From: Bacteroidota bacterium
GTDB lineage: Bacteria > Bacteroidota > Bacteroidia > 2-12-FULL-35-15
Assembly (NCBI GenBank): GCA_947469885.1
Contig: CANIQT010000005.1
Span: 62,001-126,000 of the forward strand
DNA length: 64,000 nucleotides
Direction: 5' to 3'
A program made the translations under genes and the position numbers. A model generated the notes under the pieces. It worked only from the letters and a program-made list of their open reading frames with translations. It was not told where the DNA came from and ran no database searches. This document shows, piece by piece, positions 10,701 through 19,898 of this stretch (positions are counted from its first letter, which is position 1; each line of letters begins with the position of its first letter).

Positions 10701-11655
10701 CGTCCACAGCCAGACTTTTTGCCACATCGTCCAAACTATCATTGGTGTTGTAATGTTTTTCCCAAACTATGTTTAGCAAACTGTCTAATTTAATTACACA
10801 ATAATCATAACCATGATTGGTTATCTGAACACCACCTGCAATGTAAATATGTTTGGTAGCATCGGTGGCTACATCGTTTACCAAATCAACATGAGAGGTG
10901 CTGGTGCTTCCACTTACCGAAGCACAGCAGTATCCACCACCTGTTGAATATTCCAGGATGGCGCACTTATATGTTGTTGTTCCGGTTTGCACTCCGCCTG
11001 TAACCCTTACTTTATGTGCTGCATCCACTATTATATTGTATCCACCATCATTCAAATGTGACGAATAATCGTAAGTATGTGCCCATTTCTTGGTACCGCT
11101 GTTGTTATATTTAATAGTTACAAAATCGGTATTAGCACTGCCATTAAGTGTAAATCCGGTTACATACACATTTCCGCTGTCCAGTGCTATAGCAGCACCT
11201 CCATCCACAAGGCTATCATTGCTGTTCCAAACTTTTGTCCAAACCAAGTTTCCTGTTGCATCGTATTTTTGTGTCAACACATTTTCGGCAGAGGTGCACC
11301 CATTTGTTATTCCTGTAATATAAACGTTTCCTGTATCATCCAGCACCATTGCTGTTGCACCATCAGTTCCGCAACCTCCATCATATTGCTGTGTCCATTG
11401 CAATTCACCTTTGCTGTTGTATTTCACTACCAATACATCGTAATCACCATTTACGTTCACGGTTGCACCCGCCACAACCACGTCTCCGTTGTTAGGGTCA
11501 GTTTTCACGATGCTTTTGTAATAAAATCCTTGGGTACCATCAGTAGCTGTCCAGTTTTCGAACACATGAAGTTGTGCAGGAATCTGCGCTGTTAATTTAA
11601 AGCTCAAGCAAATCAATGCGAGCAATGTTGTAAAAAGTTGTAATTGTTTTTTCAT
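7741..11655 (-). CDS. very large SBBP-repeat secreted protein with T9SS sorting domain
   Basis: 1304 aa, signal peptide, repeated DDTGNVYVTG / ANGDLYVVG SBBP motifs, C-terminal YPNPATSSLTI...GLYFLEVSDGK; overlaps the next gene by 8 nt. Confidence 0.9.
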   Translation of the reverse strand: MKKQLQLFTTLLALICLSFKLTAQIPAQLHVFENWTATDGTQGFYYKSIVKTDPNNGDVVVAGATVNVNGDYDVLVVKYNSKGELQWTQQYDGGCGTDGATAMVLDDTGNVYITGITNGCTSAENVLTQKYDATGNLVWTKVWNSNDSLVDGGAAIALDSGNVYVTGFTLNGSANTDFVTIKYNNSGTKKWAHTYDYSSHLNDGGYNIIVDAAHKVRVTGGVQTGTTTYKCAILEYSTGGGYCCASVSGSTSTSHVDLVNDVATDATKHIYIAGGVQITNHGYDYCVIKLDSLLNIVWEKHYNTNDSLDDVAKSLAVDDTGNVYVTGFTTSATQQKNYTTQKYNISGTLQWTTHFNDTLNGTDEATALIINSDGQIYVTGNAKTAINGQDYYTIKYDNAGNEMWSIYGDSYNHLDDFATCMAFDIDENLEVTGQCLRPDLKFDYRTIQYVEKMIVTPDDLHGEAPSSSFLYYHNRGQLVSADSVPVEVPEQVYYTNITSPALYIQANSFSFVFAHVDTTALLVDTMQRIDVFFNNALKTKTYPMQEQPSYLSYFTTPDLSGITEIHGNQQLVTPDLYPNIDLIYYSNGAGFKYYFVVKPGGDPRAIEEFYDGASSTSINVTTHVLTVNSSIGSISFQPPKAYQLNSTGGIITLTDSIFDWTAVATDTYQFDVTTYDNSKVLVIEVGNPPPAMPTSTDNITWSTYVGGSGWDQINDIKSDGNSNLFVVGKTKSPNFPQASGVTTAFQFSIASLTNYDGFVSKYFPSGEQNWSTYIGSNWDDDLTGFDVSPLGNNDLYCVGNTNSNNGIIMQPKAGAYNNPTFVGPYDVTYGWLSDGFIFQLAQNGITSPWRTYCITGNSIDYMNKCKFDANGNLFVVGSTNSSDAPVFPSSGTQWRHSWNNTAGADFMSDGYIIRFDANGARTWATCVGSSTWASSDPPNDELNNLDIDANGDLYVVGRSLGSDYPNTSTGSGGTASTNYGQHGIKQNGVITRFGNTGVKKWSSYIGSTGVTDIRAVRIKNNNIYITGTTSTYDLQSGYSPYFYTDYPCYCGGYDAFFAVYNNINQLRHLTYFGGSGDDEGWDIQEDASGFIYIAGKTASTNFPTPVGGNPTNTYSHGAFGNGDYFVMATKEGNDVLYWSTEVGGASLESVGNGRWVTLSLDENNGHNWLHLAGESNSADFLPLNNGGGPPVYYQGNLGGGFGDGTITRFDLSPVQLMGIKNNGSIGNDIFVYPNPATSSLTIKVNKVTVNETYKVYNNLGQVIAKGKILNETTIIDLESLTSGLYFLEVSDGKTNSSVKFIKNE

Positions 11656-11801
11656 TTGGGTTTTGTTTTTAGGTTAGGTTTTAAAAAATTAAGATTTGTT
11701 GATTTATTAAAAAAATTATTGGTACTTAGTTATTGGTGTAAGACACACCCCTAGCCCCTCTCAAGAGGGGAATCCCCCCTAACCCCTCTCGAGAAGGGAA
11801 T

Positions 11802-11836
11802 AAAAAAAGCCCAAACGCAAAATGCGAATGGACTTT
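11802..11836 (-). terminator. intrinsic-terminator-like hairpin
   Basis: Minus strand AAAGTCCATTCGCATTTTGCGTTTGGGCTTTTTTT: 8-bp outer stem plus CGC/GCG inner stem followed by a T run. Confidence 0.55.
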
Positions 11837-11880
11837 GAAAAAAATAAATATAGTTTACTATATGCTGCTTCTGCGCTTGT

Positions 11881-11928
11881 GTGCGGTGCGGTGCGGTGCG
11901 GTGCGGTGCGGTGCGGTGCGGTGCGGTA
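11881..11928. repeat. (GTGCG)n perfect pentanucleotide repeat, ~9.5 copies
   Basis: gtgcggtgcggtgcg... uninterrupted for 48 nt. Confidence 0.97.
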
Positions 11929-12119
11929 ATTTAATAATTACATTAAATAATTGGAGAAAAACTATATTTAATAAGAGTGAAATCATTAGGAGTAAGTGTT
12001 AACTGATTGCGAAATTATAAGTTTTATTTTATAAAACATCTTTGCAAAGGATATTTAGTTATTAACACATTTTAACAATTGCCAAAATTCAACAAACCTA
12101 CCAAAACACCTTTGATTCT

Positions 12120-12277
12120 CAACCACCAACAATTGACACCAAAGTTTGAATGTTTGCCACCAAAGTTTGGCACTTTGTCATGAAAGTTTGAAACATTGAA
12201 GCCAAAGTTTGAATGTTTGACACCAAAGTTTGGAACTTTGACATGAAAGTTTGAATGTTTGGCACCAAAGGACGTGT
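12120..12277 (+). repeat. 21-bp tandem array, locus 1 (consensus AAAGTTTGrAwsTTTGrCAcc)
   Basis: AAAGTTT at 12141, 12162, 12183, 12204, 12225, 12246 and AAAGGAC at 12267: exactly 21 bp apart each. Confidence 0.95.
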
Positions 12278-12402
12278 AATGGTTTTTTGGGGAATTTTTT
12301 TAAACTATTCTTTAAATTATGATACAATTTGTAGATTCTTCCTTGTATATTAATAAAGAGGCACTCTATTTTTTTAATCTTAGAGGTGTGTATTGAATCG
12401 GG

Positions 12403-12879
12403 TTAGTGGGTTTTAACTTTCTGTAATTTTTTTTCCAGTGTTTTTATTTTTTCTTCCAGGTCACCAATATGCTTATTTTTCAATTTTGCTAACTCGTCTG
12501 TTTTTTCTAGTTCCGATTCGAGGTGTTTAATTAACTTTTCGGAAGATTGCACTTTGTATTTCAAAAACACGATGCTCTCCGTACTTTCGGCAGGTGATAG
12601 GTTTTCGGGGTTTTCGGATGTTGGTTGTGTAACTTCTGAACTAGAAACAAACATTGGCAATTCGCCCTGCTCTATGTATTTTCTGTTCACATTATAAATA
12701 TCTATAATTTTATCAATCAGTTTTCTCCCTGCATTCGATTTGTTATTCAAAATCATATTGATTGTTGGCTGACGGTAGCCCAATTTGTCTGAAAATTGGG
12801 ATTCGTTATCAACAATTTTATTTTTTAATAGGTTTTTGTAAACCTCCGAAACCCTTTTATTTATTGATTTTTTGTCCAT
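12403..12879 (-). CDS. XRE-like HTH regulator with C-terminal coiled coil
   Basis: SQFSDKLGYRQPTINMILNNKSNAGRKLIDKIIDIYNV = HTH; C-terminal EKLIKHLESELEKTDELAKLKNKHIGDLEEKIKTLEKKL coiled coil. Confidence 0.85.
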   Translation of the reverse strand: MDKKSINKRVSEVYKNLLKNKIVDNESQFSDKLGYRQPTINMILNNKSNAGRKLIDKIIDIYNVNRKYIEQGELPMFVSSSEVTQPTSENPENLSPAESTESIVFLKYKVQSSEKLIKHLESELEKTDELAKLKNKHIGDLEEKIKTLEKKLQKVKTH

Positions 12880-12902
12880 TCATACACATGAATTTTAAAT
12901 TG

Positions 12903-12958
12903 TTAATAAATATTTATTAAATTTTTATATTCGAATATAGATTTTTATTCTACTTTTG
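12903..12958 (+). promoter_or_regulatory. two palindromes plus -7 element between divergent HTH and 13129 genes
   Basis: TTAATAAATATTTATTAA (12903-12920) and ATATTCGAATAT (12927-12938), both perfect palindromes; TACTTTTG (TAnnTTTG) at 12951-12958. Confidence 0.5.
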
Positions 12959-13128
12959 TCCCGATAAATGGTTGATATCTCGGAATGAATTGCAAAGTAA
13001 CCAAAAAAAAAACAATAAACCAAAAGAAACGTTTGTCATTAAAAACAGAACTTCATCATAGAAAAAAATAAAAATCTAAATAAAATCTATAAATAAAATC
13101 AACATAAATAATTACTAAACCAAAAGCC

Positions 13129-13800
13129 ATGATTAACTATTCCAAAACCATCGTATTTTACAACATCTATCTTACATTAATGATTCCTTATGCTATTGTG
13201 GCTGCAACCGCCACTCGGCTTGGATTAACAGCACAACAGGTTACCGATTTAACAGCGTTTCAAACCGCATGGGGTCCAACAATGCTGGCTTATTTATCTC
13301 CCCTTACTTACGGGCGATTGACAACGGCACAAATAAATGCACTTTATCGTGCTGTTAAATTATATTGTGACGGATTGAAACAACAGTTGAAAAACAATCC
13401 CGCGCTAACGCTTACAGAAGCGGATTACATTTATTTTGACATTCATAAAGATGTGGCACCAAGGGCTCATATTCCTGCTCCTACAGCCGAAGCTAGTGTG
13501 GTTTTAAAAGCGGCAAATCATCTTAACAATGAATATAGAGTTTCGGATATTGCTAACCCTACAAAAGCAGGAAAACCTAAAGATGTTAAAAAAGTAATTG
13601 TTTTTTTGGTTGTGTTTTCGGCATCGGCAACTCCGCCAACTCATGACGACATGAGAGAAGAAATGGAAGTAGGTTCAATGAATTTTGATATTCCATTTAC
13701 CGAAGACCAAATTGGTAAAATTGCTTATGTGTGTGTATGTTTCGCTAACGATAGCGGTCGTGGAAATATGTCTCCGATTATTGCAAGCCCGATAATATAA
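13129..13800 (+). CDS. uncharacterised ~223 aa protein (helical N-terminal region, FN3-like C-terminus); cassette 1
   Basis: Long ORF with A-rich leader and terminator; ends GNMSPIIASPII, resembling the G.(W)SP..S ending of the cassette 2 and 3 proteins. Confidence 0.7.
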   Translation: MINYSKTIVFYNIYLTLMIPYAIVAATATRLGLTAQQVTDLTAFQTAWGPTMLAYLSPLTYGRLTTAQINALYRAVKLYCDGLKQQLKNNPALTLTEADYIYFDIHKDVAPRAHIPAPTAEASVVLKAANHLNNEYRVSDIANPTKAGKPKDVKKVIVFLVVFSASATPPTHDDMREEMEVGSMNFDIPFTEDQIGKIAYVCVCFANDSGRGNMSPIIASPII

Positions 13801-13826
13801 GGGAGAATTAAGAACCAAGAGTCGAG

Positions 13827-13857
13827 AAAAGCTTCGTAGAAATACGGAGCTTTTTTT
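13827..13857 (+). terminator. intrinsic terminator, GAAA loop
   Basis: AAAAGCTTCGTA-GAAA-TACGGAGCTTTTTTT. Confidence 0.85.
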
Positions 13858-13922
13858 ATTTCATCATCAACTTAAAATCAATAACAACTATAACAGAATA
13901 ATGTAACTTTGGCAGATAAATT

Positions 13923-15359
13923 ATGCGTAACCTATTTGCCATTATTTCAGGACCCATTGCAGGCGGCATTGCCTGGTACACGTTATACATCAACGGGCAA
14001 GCCCCTTCCATTTGCAACATGGCTTTTATTACCGTATGGATGGCGGTTTGGTGGATTACCGAAGCAGTTGAAATTGGTGTCACCTCCTTGCTTCCCTTTA
14101 TCCTCATGCCATTGCTGCACATTATGAAAGCCGAAGATGTGGCAGCACATTACATGGAACAAACCATTTTTCTTTTTATTGGAGGATTTTTTATTGCTTT
14201 CGCGATGGAAAAATGGGACATACATCACCGCCTGGCTTACCGCATGATACTGCTCACCGGCAATTCTCCCGCCCGAGTGCTGGCTGGCATTATGCTTACG
14301 GCTTATCTTATTTCCATGTGGATTTCCAACACCGCCACCACACTTATGCTGGTGGCTGCTGTAGCGGCAATTGTTAATCACAAAGAACTTTTTACCGACC
14401 ACAAGCGCGAACACATTGGTGCTGCTTTTCTCATCGGCTTGGCCTATAGTGCCACCATTGGCGGAATGAGCACCCCTGTGGGCACCCCCACCAACATGAT
14501 TTTTACAGGTTATTGGGAAACCCATTATCTGCTTCGCGAGCCCATCACTTTTTTACGGTGGTGCGCCTTCGGGGTTCCTATTTCGTTGCTGTTGCTACTG
14601 GTTGGTTTTTTTATTCTCAAAAAGATGTTCCGTATCAAAAATACTTTTTCCGATAAATCATTTATCCAAAGTAAATACAAAGAGCTCGGTCCTATTACCA
14701 GAGAGCAAAAAACAGTGCTCCTTCTTTTTGCAATTACCATCGTACTTTGGTTCACCCGCACCCGGTTCAGCATTGGCTCATTAGCTATTGGAGGCTGGGA
14801 AGCATGGTTTCCGAAAGGATATATTAAAGATAGCACAGTGGCAATAGTCACCGCAGTATGCCTTTTTGTTTTTCCCTCGCGGAAAAAAGGAAAATTTATT
14901 TTGGAATGGGCGGATGTAAAAAAACTTCCGTTCAATATTCTTTTGTTATTTGGCGGAGGCTTTGCACTAGCAAGTGGTATAGAGAGTTCCGGCTTGGGCA
15001 CATATCTTGCTTCTCAATTAGAGTTCTTTAAAAATTATCCCTTGTGGATGCTCATTGCCGCACTGTCACTGCTCATCACACTGCTCAGCGAAATTGCATC
15101 CAACGTAGCCACCATCACCCTTATGCTTCCCATCCTTGGATCGCTTGCCACTGCAATAGGGGTTGACCCGTTGAGGCTTATGGTTCCAGCCACATTTGCT
15201 GCTTCATTTGGTTTTATGCTGGTGATAGCCACAGCTCCCAACACCATAGTATTTGCCGCTGGCAATTTTAAAAGCAAACAACTTTTCCGTGCCGGACTCT
15301 GGATGAACCTTGCTGGAATTACCTTGCTTACCCTTGCTATGACCTTGTTTGAATTTTGA
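13923..15359 (+). CDS. SLC13/DASS-family anion:sodium symporter
   Basis: 478 aa multi-TM; MWISNTATTLMLV, SATIGGMSTPVGTPTNMIF, LSEIASNVATITLMLP signatures. Confidence 0.9.
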   Translation: MRNLFAIISGPIAGGIAWYTLYINGQAPSICNMAFITVWMAVWWITEAVEIGVTSLLPFILMPLLHIMKAEDVAAHYMEQTIFLFIGGFFIAFAMEKWDIHHRLAYRMILLTGNSPARVLAGIMLTAYLISMWISNTATTLMLVAAVAAIVNHKELFTDHKREHIGAAFLIGLAYSATIGGMSTPVGTPTNMIFTGYWETHYLLREPITFLRWCAFGVPISLLLLLVGFFILKKMFRIKNTFSDKSFIQSKYKELGPITREQKTVLLLFAITIVLWFTRTRFSIGSLAIGGWEAWFPKGYIKDSTVAIVTAVCLFVFPSRKKGKFILEWADVKKLPFNILLLFGGGFALASGIESSGLGTYLASQLEFFKNYPLWMLIAALSLLITLLSEIASNVATITLMLPILGSLATAIGVDPLRLMVPATFAASFGFMLVIATAPNTIVFAAGNFKSKQLFRAGLWMNLAGITLLTLAMTLFEF

Positions 15360-15444
15360 TATAGCAGAAAATGTGATTAACTGAAAAAGTCCAAAGTTAC
15401 ATCGCTAACTTTCGACTTTCGACTTTTTTACTTTGTACTAATCT

Positions 15445-15819
15445 TTATTTCCCAACTCCTTTACTCAGTATTTCCCCTTGATGGTTTTGTTCCTCCAATG
15501 TCCATCCATCCGTCACGGTAGCTTCAAGCCACACCCTGCCCGACTTTCTAAATATCTGTACTGATAAACCATACACATCATTAAAATTATGTTCCAGATT
15601 TGAAACCGTCATTTGAGGAGTAATGGTAATAGTACCTGCATTGTGTATTGTCCTACATTCGTTAAGCGTTATGTTGTTTTGCTGAATTAATTTTTTGCCT
15701 GCTGCTCCAGCTTGTTTGTGGGGCTTTGAGTAGAATTCGATTTTAAGAAAGGGAAACAGGTGGGTAAATTCTTCCTGTATGGCAAAAATCTTTCGCTTGT
15801 CGTTAAGTATTATTTTCAT
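15445..15819 (-). CDS. conserved hypothetical protein
   Basis: Intact 124 aa ORF, no recognised domain. Confidence 0.6.
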   Translation of the reverse strand: MKIILNDKRKIFAIQEEFTHLFPFLKIEFYSKPHKQAGAAGKKLIQQNNITLNECRTIHNAGTITITPQMTVSNLEHNFNDVYGLSVQIFRKSGRVWLEATVTDGWTLEEQNHQGEILSKGVGK

Positions 15820-15988
15820 CTATGGTTGTTATTAAAAATACTCGGCAAAATTAGACTATAACAACAAAGGAAAATATGACTAATATCAGAACCCGATATG
15901 ATATTTATCAGTTAAAGACATTTACAAAGCATTTTAGGAATTGCCTCCCATATACTTATTTCAAGAAGAGGAGGTGGGGGTGAGTAAT

Positions 15989-17047
15989 TTAATTTTTCAT
16001 CTTCATCAATTTCTCCGGTTCAAGCACTTTTATACTTCCATAATTTCCCGAAATAATTCCTTCTTCTTTAAATTGATGAAGCGTGCGAATGGTGTTTTCG
16101 TATGATAGTCCGCACAAACTGGCAAGGTCTTCGCGCTCCATTTTTTTGGCATCATCGGTATTCGTTTCATTATCGTACTGATTGCTTAGCATCAAAATAG
16201 CATCCGCCACTTTTTTTCGCGATGAGTTATAAGCAAGTTTTAGCAATTGATCTTCTTTATCTTTCACATTGTCGGCAAGCATTTTAATAAATCGGTGCGC
16301 CACTTCTGCATTCAAATTAAGTATCGAAAAAAATTCATCCTTCGGAATCATACACACCACTGTTTCGTCCATTGCCCGTGCTGTTTCCGAATGTCGCTTA
16401 TCATCTATTATTTCTAAGTAACCAAAAAAGTCTCCCTTCTTGTAAAGTCCTGTTATCAATTCTTTGGAATCGTCATTTGTTTTAAATGTTTTCACTCTTC
16501 CATCCACCACAAAAAAAATGCCTTTCGGATAACTACCTTCTTTGTAAATGGTATCGTGAATTTTCAAATGTCGTAATTCTTGCAAATTCGAAAGTTTTTT
16601 CAACGGCTCAATGCCCTTAGCCGAACTCATAAAATCACTCAACCCTTCCAAATTTCTCGAAAACTCTTGTTTCATCATCTCCGACTTTTTAAATCGGGTA
16701 GTAATTGCTTTTAATAGTTCTTCAGCATCAAAAGGTTTGGTCAGATAATCATCCGCACCCATTTCCATTCCTTTGCGAAGGTCGCCTCGGTCGGCTTTTG
16801 CTGTCAAAAAAATAAAGGGTATCCCTGCTGTATCTTCTTCCAATGAAAGCGCAGAAAGTACCTCATATCCATCCATCACCGGCATCATAATATCACAAAT
16901 TATCAAATCGGGTATTAGTTTTTTTGCCATGTTTAACCCAACTTGCCCGTTGGTGGCAGTTAGCACTTTGTAATCTTCCAATTCCAGAATTTCCGCAGTG
17001 TTTTCGCGCATATCCTTGTTATCTTCAATCAATAAAATGGTTTTCAT
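15989..17047 (-). CDS. response regulator: REC + cyclic-nucleotide-binding-like + Crp-type HTH
   Basis: DNKDMRENTAEILELEDY...ICDIMMPVMDG...KPF; then cNMP-like fold (GIFFVVDGRVK) and HTH REDLASLCGLSYENTIRTLHQFKEEGII. Confidence 0.85.
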   Translation of the reverse strand: MKTILLIEDNKDMRENTAEILELEDYKVLTATNGQVGLNMAKKLIPDLIICDIMMPVMDGYEVLSALSLEEDTAGIPFIFLTAKADRGDLRKGMEMGADDYLTKPFDAEELLKAITTRFKKSEMMKQEFSRNLEGLSDFMSSAKGIEPLKKLSNLQELRHLKIHDTIYKEGSYPKGIFFVVDGRVKTFKTNDDSKELITGLYKKGDFFGYLEIIDDKRHSETARAMDETVVCMIPKDEFFSILNLNAEVAHRFIKMLADNVKDKEDQLLKLAYNSSRKKVADAILMLSNQYDNETNTDDAKKMEREDLASLCGLSYENTIRTLHQFKEEGIISGNYGSIKVLEPEKLMKMKN

Positions 17048-18249
17048 ATCGGTATAGTTATATTAAATGTTGTTCCCTCATTTTCTTTGCTTTCAAATTC
17101 AATTGTTCCTTTCATCAGCTCCACATATTTTGCAACAATATTTAGTCCCAGTCCTGTTCCTTGAATATGAGTAACATTGTTTCCTCTGAAAAACCGCTCA
17201 AACAAATGTTCTTGGTCTGCCTTCGAAATCCCTATCCCTTTATCTTCAATAGAAATTTTAATAAAAGAAGGTTCAACTTCGGTGGCAATAAGTATAGGTT
17301 TTTCTTCAAAAGAAAATTTGATAGCATTCGAAATTAAATTAAAACAAATGTTGGTTAGTAATCTTTTATCCATATTAACCTTTTTATTACCATGGTGGTT
17401 ATAAACTAGTGTTTGCCCTTGTTTGGTAAGTGGTTGCATTTCCGAAACAATGTCGGTTACATATTTAAATATATCAATCTCTTCCAACACATTGTCAACC
17501 TTTCCTTCTTCCAATTTACTCACCGACAAAAAATCATTTAAAATATCAGTCAAATTATGAATAGACGATTTTATTTTATTAATGTGAGTGTTTTGTTTTT
17601 CCTTATCATTACGGTCGCCATACGATTTTACAAGAGAAAGCGATGACATAATAGTAGCAAGTGGAGTTCGAAACTCATGCGAAGCCATCGAAACAAAACG
17701 TGATTTTAATCCGTTCAGTTCTTTTTCTTTTTCAAGAGCTTCGTTCAGTTCAGTTTTAGTTTGCTCCAATTCGCTTATTGCTTCTTCTAGTATCATTGTT
17801 CGTTTGCCCACCTGCATTTCCAATTCTTTCGAATAATTTTCCAATTTAGCTTGCGCCTGTTTTCGTATCGTAATATCAATAATAAAAGCAATCACAAATC
17901 TACCTTTGTCTGTTGAGTAAGGGCTCAAACTAATTTCAACTGGAATTTGCGTACCATCCTTTTTTAATCCAAAAAGCTCCGTGCCAATTCCCATCGAGCG
18001 GGCATGAGGCCGCTCATTAAAAGCTTTTCGATGATGTTCATGTCTGTACAAATGGTTTTGCGGAACAAGTGTTTCAATCTTTTTGCCAATCAGTTCACCA
18101 CTTTCATATCCAAACAACTTTTCACCACTTGGGTTAATATTTATTATCTCCCCTTTTTCATTCGCCACCAATATTCCTTCAGTGGCATACAGAAAAAGCG
18201 CGTCCATACCTTCTTTACTTTCCATTTTATGTTGCGTCAAATATTCCAT
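17044..18249 (-). CDS. PAS-domain sensor histidine kinase
   Basis: PAS (ATEGILVANEKGEIININPSGEKLFGY), SHEFRTPLATI H-box, GTGLGLNIV ATPase; 4-nt overlap with the regulator. Confidence 0.9.
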   Translation of the reverse strand: MEYLTQHKMESKEGMDALFLYATEGILVANEKGEIININPSGEKLFGYESGELIGKKIETLVPQNHLYRHEHHRKAFNERPHARSMGIGTELFGLKKDGTQIPVEISLSPYSTDKGRFVIAFIIDITIRKQAQAKLENYSKELEMQVGKRTMILEEAISELEQTKTELNEALEKEKELNGLKSRFVSMASHEFRTPLATIMSSLSLVKSYGDRNDKEKQNTHINKIKSSIHNLTDILNDFLSVSKLEEGKVDNVLEEIDIFKYVTDIVSEMQPLTKQGQTLVYNHHGNKKVNMDKRLLTNICFNLISNAIKFSFEEKPILIATEVEPSFIKISIEDKGIGISKADQEHLFERFFRGNNVTHIQGTGLGLNIVAKYVELMKGTIEFESKENEGTTFNITIPI

Positions 18250-18395
18250 CGCAAAGTTATTTTAATTCTCAAATGTAGTAACTATCGGTTTTCATAATTT
18301 ATGATATTTATCATATTGTATATTCAAATACTTTTATTAAAAACCTATCTTTGAAAAATAATTTCTCATATTTCGCGCTTTGCGAGAAACAAAAA

Positions 18396-19430
18396 ATGAT
18401 ATTAATAACAGGCGGAACAGGTTTAGTAGGCACGCACGTATTATACAATCTTTGCAATGCCGGCAAACCCGTGCGTGTGCTTCTGCACACCAACAGCAAT
18501 GTAAAAAATATTGAAAAAGTTTTTTCATATTACACCACTGATACCATCAAACTGATGGAAAACATAGAATGGTGTGAGGCCGATTTGCTGGATGTGTATT
18601 CGATTATGGAAGCAATGGAAGGTGTTTCGGAAGTTTATCATTGTGCAGCTATGGTTTCGTTCGAAGCCAAGGATGAAGAGGAAATGTTTAAGATAAATGT
18701 GGAAGGCACTGCCAACATGGTGAATGCAGCAAAGGAGAAAAACATAAAAAAGTTTTTGCACGTCAGTTCTATTGCCACCATTGGTCGCACCAAAAATGGA
18801 GAACCATGTACCGAAGAACTTTTTTGGAAATCATCACCCGAAAATTCAAATTATTCCATTAGCAAATATGCGGCAGAGCGAGAAGTATGGCGGGCTGCCG
18901 AAGAAGGGCTAAATGTTGTAATTGTAAATCCTTCTTTAATAATAGGTGGAGGCAATTGGCAAAAAAGCAGCGCAAACATGTTTAGCAAAGGATATAAAGG
19001 AATGAAATTTTATACCGATGGAGCAACTGGATTTGTTGATGTACGCGATGTGTCGGCATTGATGATAAAACTAATGGAAAGTGATATTGTAAACGAACGC
19101 TACATTTTAAATTCAGAAAACATAACGTATAAATATTTTTTTGATGCAATGCACGATGCATTTAACAAGCCGAAACCAAGCATAAAAGCAGGAAAAATGT
19201 TAAGTGGTTTTGCCTGGAGAGAAGAAGCCATAAGGCATTTGCTCACCGGAGCAGCACCTTTAATTACCAAAGAAACTGCCCGGTCGGCAAACCGTAGAAG
19301 CTTTTTCTCCAACGAAAAAATAAAAAAAACATTTCCTGATTATACTTTTATTCCTGTTGAACAATCAGTTAATGATACCTGTAAATTATTTCTGATACCC
19401 CAGAAGGGTAGAGGGTACAATAATAAATAA
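18396..19430 (+). CDS. NAD-dependent epimerase/dehydratase (extended SDR)
   Basis: MILITGGTGLVGTHVLYNL; YSISKYAAE. The ORF track starts at 18351, but the internal Met at 18396 is the better start. Confidence 0.85.
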   Translation: MILITGGTGLVGTHVLYNLCNAGKPVRVLLHTNSNVKNIEKVFSYYTTDTIKLMENIEWCEADLLDVYSIMEAMEGVSEVYHCAAMVSFEAKDEEEMFKINVEGTANMVNAAKEKNIKKFLHVSSIATIGRTKNGEPCTEELFWKSSPENSNYSISKYAAEREVWRAAEEGLNVVIVNPSLIIGGGNWQKSSANMFSKGYKGMKFYTDGATGFVDVRDVSALMIKLMESDIVNERYILNSENITYKYFFDAMHDAFNKPKPSIKAGKMLSGFAWREEAIRHLLTGAAPLITKETARSANRRSFFSNEKIKKTFPDYTFIPVEQSVNDTCKLFLIPQKGRGYNNK

Positions 19431-19484
19431 ACTTATTTTCGAGTGCTATCCCTCTCCTTTGGAGACGGATTAAGGGTGAGGTCT

Positions 19485-19853
19485 TTATTTTTTCTTTGAT
19501 AATTCTGCCTGCATCTTGCTCAAATCATTTAACACAAGCTGATATACCTCACTCAGCAATTGAGGATTGTTGGTATAAAATCTAAAACTGTCTTCAAACT
19601 GTACTTTAGTAATATTATTATTTTTCAAAACATTTATATCTAAAGGAATACTTTTTCCCGGAAAATCAATATCCCCATTTCGTGGACCAACACCCGTAAC
19701 ATTAATTGAAGCTTCCAGTAGGTGCAAATCCACCATCACTGCTGCCATCTTATCTTTCGGCAAAACATCATCAGGAATCGAAATTGATTTATTATCCGAA
19801 CACGATATCAGACACACCAGAAAAACACAAAACCAAAATTTATTTAACATCAT
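19485..19853 (-). CDS. DUF4296-like lipoprotein
   Basis: CFLVCLISCSDN lipobox; DVLPKDKMAAVMVDLHLLEA. Confidence 0.65.
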   Translation of the reverse strand: MMLNKFWFCVFLVCLISCSDNKSISIPDDVLPKDKMAAVMVDLHLLEASINVTGVGPRNGDIDFPGKSIPLDINVLKNNNITKVQFEDSFRFYTNNPQLLSEVYQLVLNDLSKMQAELSKKK

Positions 19854-19898
19854 TCAAAAATAATATTCGCAAAGTTAGTATAAAAATTAAAGTTACTT

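Noticed and set aside
10170-11595. Plus-strand ORFs antisense to the SBBP gene
   Set aside because: Shadow ORFs opposite a clearly coding repeat protein; no motifs.
12120-12277. CRISPR array
   Set aside because: Units are contiguous 21-mers with no spacers of unique sequence, no leader and no cas genes in the window; the same holds for the arrays at 34690 and 50270.
19396-19485. Possible additional CCCTCTCC dispersed element after the 18396 epimerase gene
   Set aside because: Similarity to the CCCCTCTC family is only partial and the palindrome is imperfect; not enough to call.
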